This document shows, piece by piece, positions 43,045 to 51,613 of a stretch of DNA of 64,000 nt (position 1 is the first letter of the stretch; every line of letters starts with the position of its first letter). The DNA lies in contig CBFHND010000010.1 in the NCBI GenBank assembly GCA_965657085.1, positions 46,799 through 110,798 of the forward strand, written 5' to 3'. A program made the position numbers and the translations under genes. A model generated the notes under the pieces. It was not told the origin of the DNA. It worked only from the letters and a program-made list of their open reading frames with translations, and searched no databases. The stretch comes from CBFHND01 sp965657085. GTDB lineage: Bacteria > Pseudomonadota > Alphaproteobacteria > Rhodobacterales > Rhodobacteraceae.

Positions 43045-44418
43045 TCACCGTTCAATCAGCTGCGGCGCATCTGCGGACCCGAGTGCCATCTCTGGCAGCC
43101 ACGTGACAAGCTGAGGGAACGAGATCAGCGCCGCGATCAATGCGATCTCAATGGCAACAAGCGGCACTGCACCGCGATAGATATCGGAAAGGTTGATACC
43201 CTTTGGTGCCGCCATCTTGGCAAAAAACAAGGCATAGCCGAAGGGAGGCGTCAAAAAGGACGTCTGCAACGCCAATGCTATCAGACCAGCGATCCAGATT
43301 TGCGCAAAATAGGCAGAACCGACGTGATCGGCGAAGTCGAGCGCCGAGAAGATCGGCATCAGCACGGGTACAAAGACCAGCAGAACTTCGATCCAATCGA
43401 AGACGAACCCCAAGACAATGATGACTCCGAGCAGGATCGCCAAGGTCTCCCACCTCGTGAGATCAAAGGCAGAAATCCAGCGGAAGATAACATCGGGCCC
43501 GCCGACCAGATGGAAACTTAACGAGAAGACCGATGCGCCCAATACGATGAAGAAGACCATCGAGGTCATCGTACTCGTCTGCACCGTGACAGAATTCAAG
43601 GATGAGAAAGACAAGCGTTTTCTTACCAGTGCAACCAACAGCGCACCAAACACCCCTACACCGGCCGCCTCTGTGAGGGTCGCAAAACCCAAAATGATAC
43701 TGAGGGGAATGGACGCGATGACAGCGACAGACGCGAGGGCGAACGCCAGGTCCGCCACGAGATTGGTTTGTGGCGCATCCAATGGCACTTCGACGGTCTT
43801 TCGCAAAGTGATCGCAAAGTAGACCGCGAAAGCCGTGACCATCAGAAGAACGGGCACAATCAGGGCAACATACATCAATCCAATGCGTAGATAGAATACG
43901 TTCGAGATGAAAAACAGCATCACGGCTGGCGGGAACACGACCCCCAGAGCACCGGATGCCGCGACAGCGCCACCCGCTGTTCGCGGGGCGTAGCCGGAGG
44001 CCATCATCGGGGCATAGGCCACCAGCGCCACGGTGATGACGGATGCGCCGATCACCCCGGCGGCTGGCGCAAGAACGAGGCCGATCAGCAGCGTTGCTAT
44101 GGCAAAGCGGCCCGGAACCCCCTTCAATAGACGCCCCAACAGGCGAAACATGGTTTCGGCAATGCCGCTGGCGTTCAGTATCAAACCGAGAAAAATCAGC
44201 ATGGGCACGCTGGTGAACTGAACCGCTTCATTGGTCAGCACACCTCGGGCCCGCAGATAGATCAGCCCCAAATGCTGAAAATCAGTGATCCCCACCCAGA
44301 CCGCCGCCACAAATCCCAGAAAGCCTGTCCCCGCCAGCACCAGAGCCACGGGAAAGCCGCTGAAGACCCCGATGGCCATCACGAACAGCATGGCAACCGT
44401 GAGGACCTCACTCACCAT
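43045..44418 (-). CDS. TRAP transporter large permease (DctM family)
   Basis: 457-aa, about 12-13 membrane helices; N-terminal LFVMAIGVFSGFPVALVLAGTGFLG and FTSVPMLIFLGLILNASGIAETM, C-terminal FLTPPFGYALFFAKMAAPKG are hallmarks of DctM. It catalyses Na+-driven uptake with a small DctQ subunit and a periplasmic DctP. The ATG at 44418 overlaps dctQ by 11 nt. No dctP gene is present on either side, so the system is incomplete here. Substrate unknown. Confidence 0.85.
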   Translation of the reverse strand: MVSEVLTVAMLFVMAIGVFSGFPVALVLAGTGFLGFVAAVWVGITDFQHLGLIYLRARGVLTNEAVQFTSVPMLIFLGLILNASGIAETMFRLLGRLLKGVPGRFAIATLLIGLVLAPAAGVIGASVITVALVAYAPMMASGYAPRTAGGAVAASGALGVVFPPAVMLFFISNVFYLRIGLMYVALIVPVLLMVTAFAVYFAITLRKTVEVPLDAPQTNLVADLAFALASVAVIASIPLSIILGFATLTEAAGVGVFGALLVALVRKRLSFSSLNSVTVQTSTMTSMVFFIVLGASVFSLSFHLVGGPDVIFRWISAFDLTRWETLAILLGVIIVLGFVFDWIEVLLVFVPVLMPIFSALDFADHVGSAYFAQIWIAGLIALALQTSFLTPPFGYALFFAKMAAPKGINLSDIYRGAVPLVAIEIALIAALISFPQLVTWLPEMALGSADAPQLIER

Positions 44419-44971
44419 TGTGCAGACCGTTTGTTCTTTCGGGTGCGCCTCGCGCGCGCTTTCCGACCAGAAAGGCGATGTTGCGCAGTGCAACAATCAT
44501 CCCGGCAAGAGCCAGCAGGATCGGGCCGATGACCCCAGCGATGCGTTGTGCCCATAATTGGGTTTCCGCATATTTCGTGGTGCGCATCAGCCCGTCCCAT
44601 CCGTAATAGGTCAGGATGGCCGCAAGCGGCAGAAGTACAAACAGGCCGCCTGCCAGTTCGATCCACGCAATGCGGCGCGCCGACCAATGCCTGCGAAGAA
44701 CATCGACGCGAACGTGACCGTCCCGCAGATAGGTATACCCGAAGGTCATGAAGATCAGGATAAATAGCAGGGTCGTGGACAAGTCGGGCAAGTAGCTCGA
44801 CACGCCAAGTTGCAGCTTGCGATCCAGCATCTGGAGCGCGCCATAGGCCGCAATCGAAACAACTGTCAGCCATGCGGTCACAACACCGATGCCGCGAATG
44901 CCACTGTCGATCCAATCCAAGAATCGCAAACGCTTACCCCCCTTCAATTGGTCTCTTTGGCCAGCGGTCAA
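44408..44971 (-). CDS. TRAP transporter small permease (DctQ family)
   Basis: 187 aa with four hydrophobic helices (GVVTAWLTVVSIAAYGALQML, TLLFILIFMTFGYTYLRDGHVRVDVL, the last being the DctQ signature, then WIELAGGLFVLLPLAAILTYYG and AGVIGPILLALAGMIVALRNI). Partner of the large permease with which it overlaps. Upstream 34 bp separate it from lspA, so the usual dctP position is occupied by an unrelated gene. Confidence 0.82.
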   Translation of the reverse strand: MTAGQRDQLKGGKRLRFLDWIDSGIRGIGVVTAWLTVVSIAAYGALQMLDRKLQLGVSSYLPDLSTTLLFILIFMTFGYTYLRDGHVRVDVLRRHWSARRIAWIELAGGLFVLLPLAAILTYYGWDGLMRTTKYAETQLWAQRIAGVIGPILLALAGMIVALRNIAFLVGKRARGAPERTNGLHNGE

Positions 44972-45005
44972 TAACCATGTGTTAACGAAAGCCGGAAAGT
45001 GATGA

Positions 45006-45512
45006 TCATCTCGTGACGTTCCCCTTGCGGTGGCTCTTTTCGAACTTGTCAGATTTGTTCTTTTCGGCGTGGAAACTTCCCCGGAAAAGCAGGGCTGCGC
45101 CGCAGAAGATCGCTACATCTGCAAGATTGAAGGACGGCCAGTGATATGACCCGTAATGGAAGTCGAGAAAGTCAGGGACGGCCTGATAGCGCAGCCGGTC
45201 GAGGATATTGCCGAGGGCACCGCCGATGATCAGCCCGAGCGCGGCACCCGTCAGCCTGTCCGGGGCGCGCATAAGCCATGCCAGCAACCAAACCACGATC
45301 CCGGCAGCAAGTGCGATGAGACCCCACCATGGCACAAGTCCGCCCAACATGCCGAAACTGACTCCATTGTTCATGACCCGTACGAGGTTGAGAAAGGGCA
45401 GAACCTCGACCCCGTGCTCAAGCGCCGGTGTGTTCAGGGCAAGTATCTTGGTGCCCTGGTCGAGAACGAATGCCGCAACGGCGCACAGCCCGCCCAGAGC
45501 GCGGCCGGTCAC
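45006..45512 (-). CDS. lspA: Lipoprotein signal peptidase (signal peptidase II), cassette copy
   Basis: 168-aa aspartyl membrane peptidase cleaving prolipoprotein signal peptides. Both catalytic Asp are present: GNILDRLRYQAVPDFLDF and FNLADVAIFCGA; also NNGVSFGML. GTG 45512 overlaps the CDF stop as GTGA, so it is co-translated with the metal exporter, a pairing seen in mobile metal-resistance modules. Lys/Ser-rich tail (EKNKSDKFEKSHRKG). Probably an additional copy to the chromosomal housekeeping lspA. Confidence 0.85.
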   Translation of the reverse strand: MTGRALGGLCAVAAFVLDQGTKILALNTPALEHGVEVLPFLNLVRVMNNGVSFGMLGGLVPWWGLIALAAGIVVWLLAWLMRAPDRLTGAALGLIIGGALGNILDRLRYQAVPDFLDFHYGSYHWPSFNLADVAIFCGAALLFRGSFHAEKNKSDKFEKSHRKGNVTR

Positions 45513-46357
45513 GCGGTCGCCTCCAGATCGGCGCGCGCATCGCGGATAATCACCCAGGACGAATGCAGGAATAATCCGGCAATGCCAAAGGCAACGATGA
45601 GGTCGGGCCATGCGCTCCCAAACCAGACCACCAGACCGGCGGCAATGACGACCGCCGCGTTGCCTATGGCGTCGTTGCGCGAGAACAGCCAGACCGCACG
45701 CATGTTCGCGTCACCCTTGCGAAACCGGAGCAGGGGCAGAACGGAGATGACATTGATCACAAGAGCGATCAGGCCGAGGAGCCCCATCAGACTGGCATCC
45801 GGCGTTGTCGGCTCGAAAGCTCGCATGATGGTTGTGCCAAAAACGCCCAAACCAAGCAGTCCAAGGAATACTCCCTGGATCAGCGCAGATCGCGCCCGCC
45901 AGAGAAGACTCCAGCCAATGGCCAGAAGTCCCAAAAAGGTGATCGCGCCATCGCCAATGAAATCCAGTGCATCGGCCTTTACGGCCTGTGACCCGGCAAT
46001 AAACCCGCCGATCATTTCCAGAACGCCGTAACCGACATTCAGGATTACGACAATCCAGAGCGCGCGGCGATACCCCGGGTCCTGGTGAGCCGCGCTCTGC
46101 TGTATATCTTCGCCGCTGTTAATCCGATCAAAGCCATAGCCGGTGGTTTCAACGGCTTTTTCAATTTCCGGCAAGAGCGCTTCGGGAGCCTTCAAGGTCA
46201 TTATATGCGTTGCGGCAGACACTTTCACGGCGTCAGGGGCTATTCCGGCAGATTGCGCCGCCCGCTCGATCTGGGCAGCGTCCTTGGCACAATCCATGCC
46301 GGACACCCGATATCTAAAGGATGGATAATCTGCTGTCGCGCTGTCTGCATTGGCCAT
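45509..46357 (-). CDS. Cation diffusion facilitator with N-terminal HMA-like domain
   Basis: 282 aa. Residues 12-75 look like a heavy-metal-associated domain (YRVSGMDCAKDAAQIERAA, YGFDRINSG) in which the second Cys of the normal CxxC is Asp (CAKD). From about residue 92 a six-helix CDF transporter follows (YGVLEMIGGFIAGSQAVKAD, ALDFIGDGAITFLG, SRNDAIGNAAVVIAAG). It exports a divalent metal from the cytosol. Divergent from a CmtR-like ArsR repressor with the operator-like repeat between them. Confidence 0.82.
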   Translation of the reverse strand: MANADSATADYPSFRYRVSGMDCAKDAAQIERAAQSAGIAPDAVKVSAATHIMTLKAPEALLPEIEKAVETTGYGFDRINSGEDIQQSAAHQDPGYRRALWIVVILNVGYGVLEMIGGFIAGSQAVKADALDFIGDGAITFLGLLAIGWSLLWRARSALIQGVFLGLLGLGVFGTTIMRAFEPTTPDASLMGLLGLIALVINVISVLPLLRFRKGDANMRAVWLFSRNDAIGNAAVVIAAGLVVWFGSAWPDLIVAFGIAGLFLHSSWVIIRDARADLEATA

Positions 46358-46395
46358 GTTCGCTGTTCTCCTGCTAAAGTGGATCATAGGATAAT

Positions 46396-46415
46396 ATATC
46401 AGCGAGTAATGATAT
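46396..46415. promoter_or_regulatory. Operator-like inverted repeat in the CDF/arsR divergent gap
   Basis: ATATCA-N8-TGATAT (arms 46396-46401 and 46410-46415) inside an AT-rich 56-bp gap; the right arm overlaps the repressor's start codon. Fits an ArsR/SmtB-family operator with autoregulation. Confidence 0.55.
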
Positions 46416-46770
46416 GACGCAGATCGCGGCCGACCGCAAGACCGCCACCATTGACCAACGCGCAAAGCTGTTCCGCGGCTTCGCCGATCCAAGCCGCCTG
46501 GCTATCCTCGGCGCTTTGTGCGGCGGGCCGTTGGTTGTGCACGAGCTCGTCGAGCGCACAGGACTGTCACAACCAAACGTATCCAACCACTTGCGATGCT
46601 TGCAGGAGTGCGGGCTTGTCAACAGCGACCGCGATGGGCGCTTCATCCGCTACCGTATCAGCAGTGCACGTATCACAACGCTCTTAAGCGATGTGGACGC
46701 ACTGCTTGACGTCGTCGCAGAGGGTGTTGAGGCCTGTGACAATTACCGTGGGCCAAAAACGGTTCTCTGA
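46414..46770 (+). CDS. ArsR/SmtB-family metal-sensing repressor, CmtR-like
   Basis: 118-aa winged helix: LFRGFADPSRLAILGALCGG, LSQPNVSNHLRCLQECGLV recognition region, DGRFIRYRIS wing. Cysteines at 62 and 66 (CLQEC) and 108 (EACDNYRG) reproduce the spacing of the Cd/Pb-sensing trio in mycobacterial CmtR (two Cys four apart in the DNA-binding helix plus one in the C-terminal tail about 41 on). It should derepress the CDF-lspA operon on Cd(II)/Pb(II) binding; the metal is inferred. Confidence 0.82.
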   Translation: MTQIAADRKTATIDQRAKLFRGFADPSRLAILGALCGGPLVVHELVERTGLSQPNVSNHLRCLQECGLVNSDRDGRFIRYRISSARITTLLSDVDALLDVVAEGVEACDNYRGPKTVL

Positions 46771-46979
46771 TTGCGGCCTTGTCAAATGGGTGAGCGATCT
46801 GTCCGTGCGGGGTCATGGTTCTCTTCGAGATCGCGGGTGTTGCGCCTCATGATGGTGTTGGGTGGCGGATCGTCTCCTATGTCGTTTGCGGGGTAAGCAG
46901 GCGAGCCTGCGTCCCAACCGTTTTGCGAGATCGATCTACCTCCGTCCCGTTGGGACTTCGCTCCCCGCCTTCGGGCGGG

Positions 46980-47719
46980 AACTCAGATCTTGCGGTGGCC
47001 TCCGTTGTCCATTTGTAGTCGGTTTCGTTTTTCCAGAGCGTGAGCATCACTACGGCAGTCTTACGGGCTGTTGCGACGGCAGCATTGCGGAACCCGCGTC
47101 GTCCAGCGAGGCGGACGGCCCAACACCGGACATCGTCATCAAGCGACACGCTACAGGGTAAGCCCTGGCCTTTCTCTTCACGGTTTTGTCCAGGGCGTCC
47201 GCCGCCTGGCACAGCGTGACATGGGCAGCGATGAAGCCATCGGCGATGGCGCGAGGAACTGTATCTGTCTCGCCTGCCGCGGCCAGCTGATCGCGAAATG
47301 ACTGTCGCAACCGGCCCTGGCCCATGCAGGTCATGCAGGTCATGCGGATACGGAAGGTCTTCAGGACGCCGCGAATGTGCACGGGCGTGTACCAGCCGGT
47401 ACGAGCGGGCTCGTGCCAGACCTTCCGCATCCGCGGCATCGGATTTGTTCAGCCGCGCCGACAGGCTCTTGTGCGCTTTGCGTGCGTCGATGCAGATGGC
47501 AGGCAAACCCAGCCGGGCCATACCGCGCTGCAGCCAGATCGACAGAGTTCCACTCTCGTGCACGATGCGGTGCGGTTTGAGGCCGCGGTTGCGCAACCAC
47601 CCCGCGACGCCTTCAGGATCAGCGGGACAGGTTCCGCGCTCAAGTGGGTTGCCATCCCTGTCCACCACACAAACTGAAATCTCTTTCAGCGACACGACCA
47701 AACCGGCATAATATTCCAT
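46980..47719 (-). pseudogene. IS110-family transposase remnant with internal deletion and frameshifts
   Basis: N-terminus MEYYAGLVVSLKEISVCVVD (DEDD RuvC-like start) to ARLNKSDAADAEGLA is in one frame; then TGWYTPVHIRGVLKTF in a second frame fuses two parts normally tens of residues apart, so an internal piece is lost; QAADALDKTVKRKARAYP and CRLMTMSGVGP continue, and GFRNAAVATARKTAVVMLTLW returns to the first frame. It cannot make a working transposase. Marks the right border of the accessory stretch. 46771-46979 has no gene. Confidence 0.78.
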
Positions 47720-48213
47720 AGGTCGTTGTCCTCACGGCGTTTGTCCATGAGGACAACACACCGGACCTCGTTCACCCCCGGAGAGCGACCGCCGCAATCA
47801 CACCATGTCGTTTTCGCCGGTGCCACAAACGGTTGAGTTTTGGCAAAAGGTGACAATTGGATGCGCGTCGATCTCATCCTGAAAGCGAGAAAGCGCTCCG
47901 AAAAGCTCGGATAACTGATTGTATGCGGTGCACGTAGGCTGACTGTTGCCGAATGTCGTTTGATACACTGTTCCAACGCGATGTGCCCGGAGAAACGTTG
48001 CCCGTTCGCAGATCAGAGGACAGTTTGACGGTGCTGTTTCGAAATCGAAGATGATACCGGGACCATCGAGTAGGGTTGTGTCCAACTGAACACAACCGAG
48101 GTCTTCTTGGATGTGGCTCAGCCAAGGCTCCGTCACCTGTCTGGCTGAGGATGCCGGCGAAAGTCGCGAACGAGGACACGCAGACCAGCCCGAAAGGCCA
48201 GACACTCCAGCCT
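47720..48213. other. Region without supported genes
   Basis: About 490 bp between the IS110 remnant and the RidA gene. A minus-strand frame (47798-48325) is open but overlaps ridA and shows no recognisable protein. I see no RNA or repeat; probably IS-related debris. Confidence 0.4.
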
Positions 48214-48561
48214 CTAGTCGCAGGCCGCGTCCACGATGATTTCCACCTTCAGGATATCGCGCGCCAGTTTGGCCTCTCCACAGGCGCGGGCGGGGGCGTG
48301 GCCTTCGGGCACCCATGCGTTCCAAACCTCGTTCAACCCGGCGAAATCGGCCATGTCAGCGAGCCAGATCGTAGCGCGCAGCATGTTTTCGCGCGACGAA
48401 CCTGCCTCTTTCAGCAGGGCATCGACCTTGGCCAGGCAATCGCGGGTCTGGTCCTGAATGGTATCGCCTTCGGCCACCTGACCAGAGAGATACGCCACGC
48501 CGTTGTGTTTGACAATTTTCGAGGCCCGCGCGGTTGTGCCGATACGTGTTATCTGTGCCAT
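48214..48561 (-). CDS. RidA/YjgF-family protein
   Basis: 115 aa with the Rid fold: VKHNGVAYLSGQVAEGDTIQDQTRDCLAKVDALLKEAG and ENMLRATIWLADMADFAGLNEVWNAWVPEGHAPARACGEAKLARDILKVEI. The conserved Arg of the deaminase type sits in PARACGEAKLA. Such proteins hydrolyse reactive enamines/imines to ammonia and ketoacids. Start at 48561 (MAQITRIGT) rather than 48612. Divergent from tmm; enamine removal would suit amine oxidation but the link is inference. Confidence 0.82.
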   Translation of the reverse strand: MAQITRIGTTARASKIVKHNGVAYLSGQVAEGDTIQDQTRDCLAKVDALLKEAGSSRENMLRATIWLADMADFAGLNEVWNAWVPEGHAPARACGEAKLARDILKVEIIVDAACD

Positions 48562-48663
48562 TTTGCGAAGTCTTTCCCTGCTGAGATATCTTGGCGGACG
48601 GTATGAGGCCACCCGCCCTACACGCTTAACAACAATGCAAAGGCACGACCAGCAGCGCCTTTG

Positions 48664-48685
48664 ATTTTTTACTGGTACGAAAAAT
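48664..48685. promoter_or_regulatory. AT-rich palindrome upstream of tmm
   Basis: ATTTTTTACTGGTACGAAAAAT, imperfectly symmetric about the centre, in the 194-bp ridA/tmm divergent gap, 70-92 bp before tmm, followed by TTGACT (48689-48694) as a possible -35. Candidate operator; regulator unknown. Confidence 0.35.
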
Positions 48686-48755
48686 AATTGACTTAGAGGG
48701 TGTTCCCGTTGTCACCTGAGACCAAGCCACAGCCACACCAAGAGGGGACGTCACC

Positions 48756-50090
48756 ATGACCAAACGCATCGCCATTATCGGAGCCGGACCTTCGGGCCTC
48801 GCCCAATTGCGCGCCTTCCAATCCGCCAAGGCCGCGGGTGCGGAGATCCCCGAAATCGTCTGCTTTGAAAAGCAATCCGATTGGGGTGGCCTTTGGAACT
48901 ATACGTGGCGCACGGGTCTGGACGAATATGGCGAGCCGGTGCATGGCTCGATGTACCGCTATCTGTGGTCAAACGGCCCCAAGGAGGGTCTGGAATTTGC
49001 CGACTATTCCTTCGAGGAACACTTTGGCAAGCAGATCGCCTCCTACCCGCCGCGCGCGGTTCTGTTCGACTATATCGAGGGGCGGGTGAAGAAGGCCGGC
49101 GTACGCGACTGGATCCGCTTCACCACCGCCGTCAAGGATGTGCAATTCAACGACGGCACATTCACTGTGACCGTAAAGGACCTGCCAAACGATCGCGTTT
49201 ATTCCGAGGACTTCGACCATGTGATCGTGTGTTCCGGCCACTTCTCAACCCCGAACGTTCCGCACTTTGAGGGGTTCGACAAATTCCCCGGCCGGGTGCT
49301 GCATGCGCATGATTTCCGCGACGCGGTGGAGTTCAAGGATCAGGATATCCTGATCATCGGCACCTCCTATTCGGCCGAAGACATCGGCTCGCAATGCTGG
49401 AAATACGGCGCCAAATCGATCACCGTCAGCCACCGGACCGCCGCCATGGGATATGACTGGCCCGACAACTGGTCAGAGGTGCCGCTGCTGACGCATATGG
49501 ACGGCAAGACCGCGCATTTCAAAGACGGTACGTCGAAAGAGGTGGACGCCGTGATCCTGTGTACGGGCTACCAGCACCATTTCCCCTTCATGGCAGACGA
49601 ACTGCGCCTGCGCACGGCCAACCGGCTGGCCACCGCGGACCTCTACAAGGGTGTGGCCTATGTCCCCAACCCGGCGTTGTTCTACATCGGGATGCAGGAC
49701 CAATGGTTCACCTTCAACATGTTTGACGCACAGGCGTGGTGGGCGCGCGACGTGATCATGGGGCGCATCGCCCTGCCCGATCGTGCGGCAATGGAGGCAG
49801 ACGTGGCCGACCGTGTGGCGCGCGAAGACGCGGGTGAGGACGACTATGACGCGATCTGGTACCAAGGCGATTACGTCAAGGAACTGATTGCCGAAACCGA
49901 CTATCCCGACTTTGACCTTGAGGGCGCGTGTCAGGCGTTCAAGGCCTGGAAAGGCCACAAGAAGAAGGGCATCATGACCTTCCGCGACAACGGCTATAAA
50001 TCCGTCATCACCGGCACAATGGCGCCCAAACACCATACCCCTTGGAAAGACGCGCTCGACGACAGCCTTGAGGTTTATCTGCAGAACTGA
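48756..50090 (+). CDS. tmm: Trimethylamine monooxygenase (bacterial FMO)
   Basis: 444-aa flavin monooxygenase oxidising trimethylamine to TMAO with NADPH and O2; also acts on dimethyl sulfide and other amines in this family. FAD site IIGAGPSGLAQLRAF (8-22), NADPH site ILIIGTSYSAEDIGSQCW, and the FMO fingerprint FPGRVLHAHDF between them. Close in pattern to Tmm of roseobacters and Methylocella. GAGGGGACGTCACC precedes the ATG. Its TGA overlaps the next gene's ATG (TGATG). Confidence 0.92.
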   Translation: MTKRIAIIGAGPSGLAQLRAFQSAKAAGAEIPEIVCFEKQSDWGGLWNYTWRTGLDEYGEPVHGSMYRYLWSNGPKEGLEFADYSFEEHFGKQIASYPPRAVLFDYIEGRVKKAGVRDWIRFTTAVKDVQFNDGTFTVTVKDLPNDRVYSEDFDHVIVCSGHFSTPNVPHFEGFDKFPGRVLHAHDFRDAVEFKDQDILIIGTSYSAEDIGSQCWKYGAKSITVSHRTAAMGYDWPDNWSEVPLLTHMDGKTAHFKDGTSKEVDAVILCTGYQHHFPFMADELRLRTANRLATADLYKGVAYVPNPALFYIGMQDQWFTFNMFDAQAWWARDVIMGRIALPDRAAMEADVADRVAREDAGEDDYDAIWYQGDYVKELIAETDYPDFDLEGACQAFKAWKGHKKKGIMTFRDNGYKSVITGTMAPKHHTPWKDALDDSLEVYLQN

Positions 50091-50800
50091 TGCGCCTGCT
50101 GGTCTTTCAGCACACGCCCGGCGAACCCCCTGCCGCCTTTGCCGTCCATGCCGCCAAGGCGGGAGATATGGTGGATGTCGTGCATCTCTATCAAGGCGCG
50201 TCCATTCCCGACTTTGACGGATACGATGCGTTGCTTGTCATGGGAGGCCCGATGGATGTGTGGGAAGAGGACGCCCATCCGTGGCTGGTCGCCGAAAAAG
50301 CGGCGATCCGTGAGTGGGTCGGCACAGGCAAGCCGTACTTGGGCATTTGCCTCGGCCATCAGCTGCTGATCGAGGCGATGGGCGGGTCCTGCAGGCCCAT
50401 GGCCACGCCGGAAATCGCCGTGACTGACGTGACCCTTGATGCGCCGAGCGACCCGCTTTTGCAGGGGCTGCCCAACACGGTTTCAGCAATGCACTGGCAT
50501 GGGGTCGAAGCAGACAGATTGCCGGAAAAGGCGCATGTTCTGGGCGCGACGCCCGGCTGCCCGGTTCAGGCCGTGCGGGTTGGGCCCAAGGCATGGGGGC
50601 TGCAATTTCATCCCGAACTCGAACCGGGCACTGTGACACTCTGGATGCAAGATGCCGGCAACCTGACCTGCGCCTCAGATTGGCTGGGGTCCGAGGCCGC
50701 CGCGTGGCAATTCGTGAAAGATGCCGAGGCAAAGGCTCACCAGTTTCTGGAGACCTCCCGCCAAATCTATGGCGCGCTCCGGGCGCAGGCCGCAACCTAG
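50090..50800 (+). CDS. Class I glutamine amidotransferase-like protein coupled to tmm
   Basis: 236-aa GMP-synthase-type GATase1: MGGPMDVWEED, nucleophile Cys87 in YLGICLGHQLL, and the His-Glu pair in LQFHPELEP, so the triad is complete. No synthetase domain is attached. It starts inside the tmm stop codon, implying translational coupling. Related free-standing proteins hydrolyse glutamine or gamma-glutamyl amides; a role in gamma-glutamylmethylamide or nitrogen handling is possible but unproven. Confidence 0.8.
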   Translation: MRLLVFQHTPGEPPAAFAVHAAKAGDMVDVVHLYQGASIPDFDGYDALLVMGGPMDVWEEDAHPWLVAEKAAIREWVGTGKPYLGICLGHQLLIEAMGGSCRPMATPEIAVTDVTLDAPSDPLLQGLPNTVSAMHWHGVEADRLPEKAHVLGATPGCPVQAVRVGPKAWGLQFHPELEPGTVTLWMQDAGNLTCASDWLGSEAAAWQFVKDAEAKAHQFLETSRQIYGALRAQAAT

Positions 50801-51240
50801 TCTCCGACCGTCTCTGCCCGCAAGAAAATCAACGTCTGCTCAAGCCCGCCCTTGTCCTTGAGCGACAGGCTCCACTCCACGCCGCCCTTGGCAAACTGCT
50901 TTTGCGCAAAGCTGTCGGGATGGTTGACCACCTGCCCTGCTCCGGTGTCCGTGACCTCGGCCATGCAAGCGGCCAATGCCGTTGCAACGCGGTCAAAAAC
51001 CGCCGTCGCATCATCGGCGCGATAGTCGAATGCCACCGCGCAATATGATATCGTCACGCCGCCTGTGCCTTTGGCCACACGGCACTCAGGCGCATCTGCC
51101 CCGTGGTCGATCTGTGCAAAGACGTGCGCAGGATTTGCCGTTTCGAAAACCGTGCAGGATATGTCCCCGCGCGCGGCGTCTGCGCCTGCACCCCAAAGCG
51201 CCAAAGCCGCAAGGACGTGATATGGGATTTTATTGCGCAA
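50797..51240 (-). CDS. Hypothetical exported protein
   Basis: 147 aa, signal peptide MRNKIPYHVLAALALWGAGADAARG; the mature part has three or four Cys (ISCTVFE, PECRVAKG, SYCAVAF, AACMAEV) that may form disulfides, and ends in a beta-rich region. Overlaps the next upstream gene by 11 nt, so belongs to the tdm-globin transcript. No family recognised. Confidence 0.6.
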   Translation of the reverse strand: MRNKIPYHVLAALALWGAGADAARGDISCTVFETANPAHVFAQIDHGADAPECRVAKGTGGVTISYCAVAFDYRADDATAVFDRVATALAACMAEVTDTGAGQVVNHPDSFAQKQFAKGGVEWSLSLKDKGGLEQTLIFLRAETVGD

Positions 51241-51613
51241 CCAACTGCTGCCCTTCTTCCACCCGAAACGGTGTCGGCGGAGTGCTTTTACTGACCCAGT
51301 AGTAGGCCCCTGCGTATTCCATCACGTACCAGCCTTCCCAATCGGCATCTCCGGGCCAGATGCTTTGGTATTCGTCGCGCGCCGCATCCACGCGCCATGC
51401 GCCGCGCGCGGTGCGCACGCCGTCCTGAGCATAAAGCGTCACCCCATCTGCCCCGAAGAACTGGCGATAGCCTACACCCTGCCATTTGCCCGCCGCGGTG
51501 TTTCCCGTCAAAAGGGCCGTGATCTGTTCGCCCGTCAGCTTGACCGACTGCGCCGCAGTCGCGCCCGGCAGCAAAATGGCGCAGATCAGGCCCAGCGCCA
51601 TGCGTCGTTTCAT
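51230..51613 (-). CDS. Hypothetical exported protein
   Basis: 127 aa. Start ATG 51613 after GGGAGAACGAGAC. Signal peptide MKRRMALGLICAILLPGATAAQ, then a small Trp/Tyr-rich domain (GKWQGVGYRQFFGADGVTLY, ARGAWRVDAARDEYQSIW, GWYVMEYAGAYYW). Pattern recalls small periplasmic lipocalin-like or DUF995-like proteins but I cannot assign it. Start overlaps the globin stop. Confidence 0.65.
   Translation of the reverse strand: MKRRMALGLICAILLPGATAAQSVKLTGEQITALLTGNTAAGKWQGVGYRQFFGADGVTLYAQDGVRTARGAWRVDAARDEYQSIWPGDADWEGWYVMEYAGAYYWVSKSTPPTPFRVEEGQQLVAQ

Noticed and set aside
47798..48325. 175-codon minus-strand frame
   Set aside because: Overlaps ridA and its N-terminal part reads the ridA region out of frame; the rest is unrecognisable.
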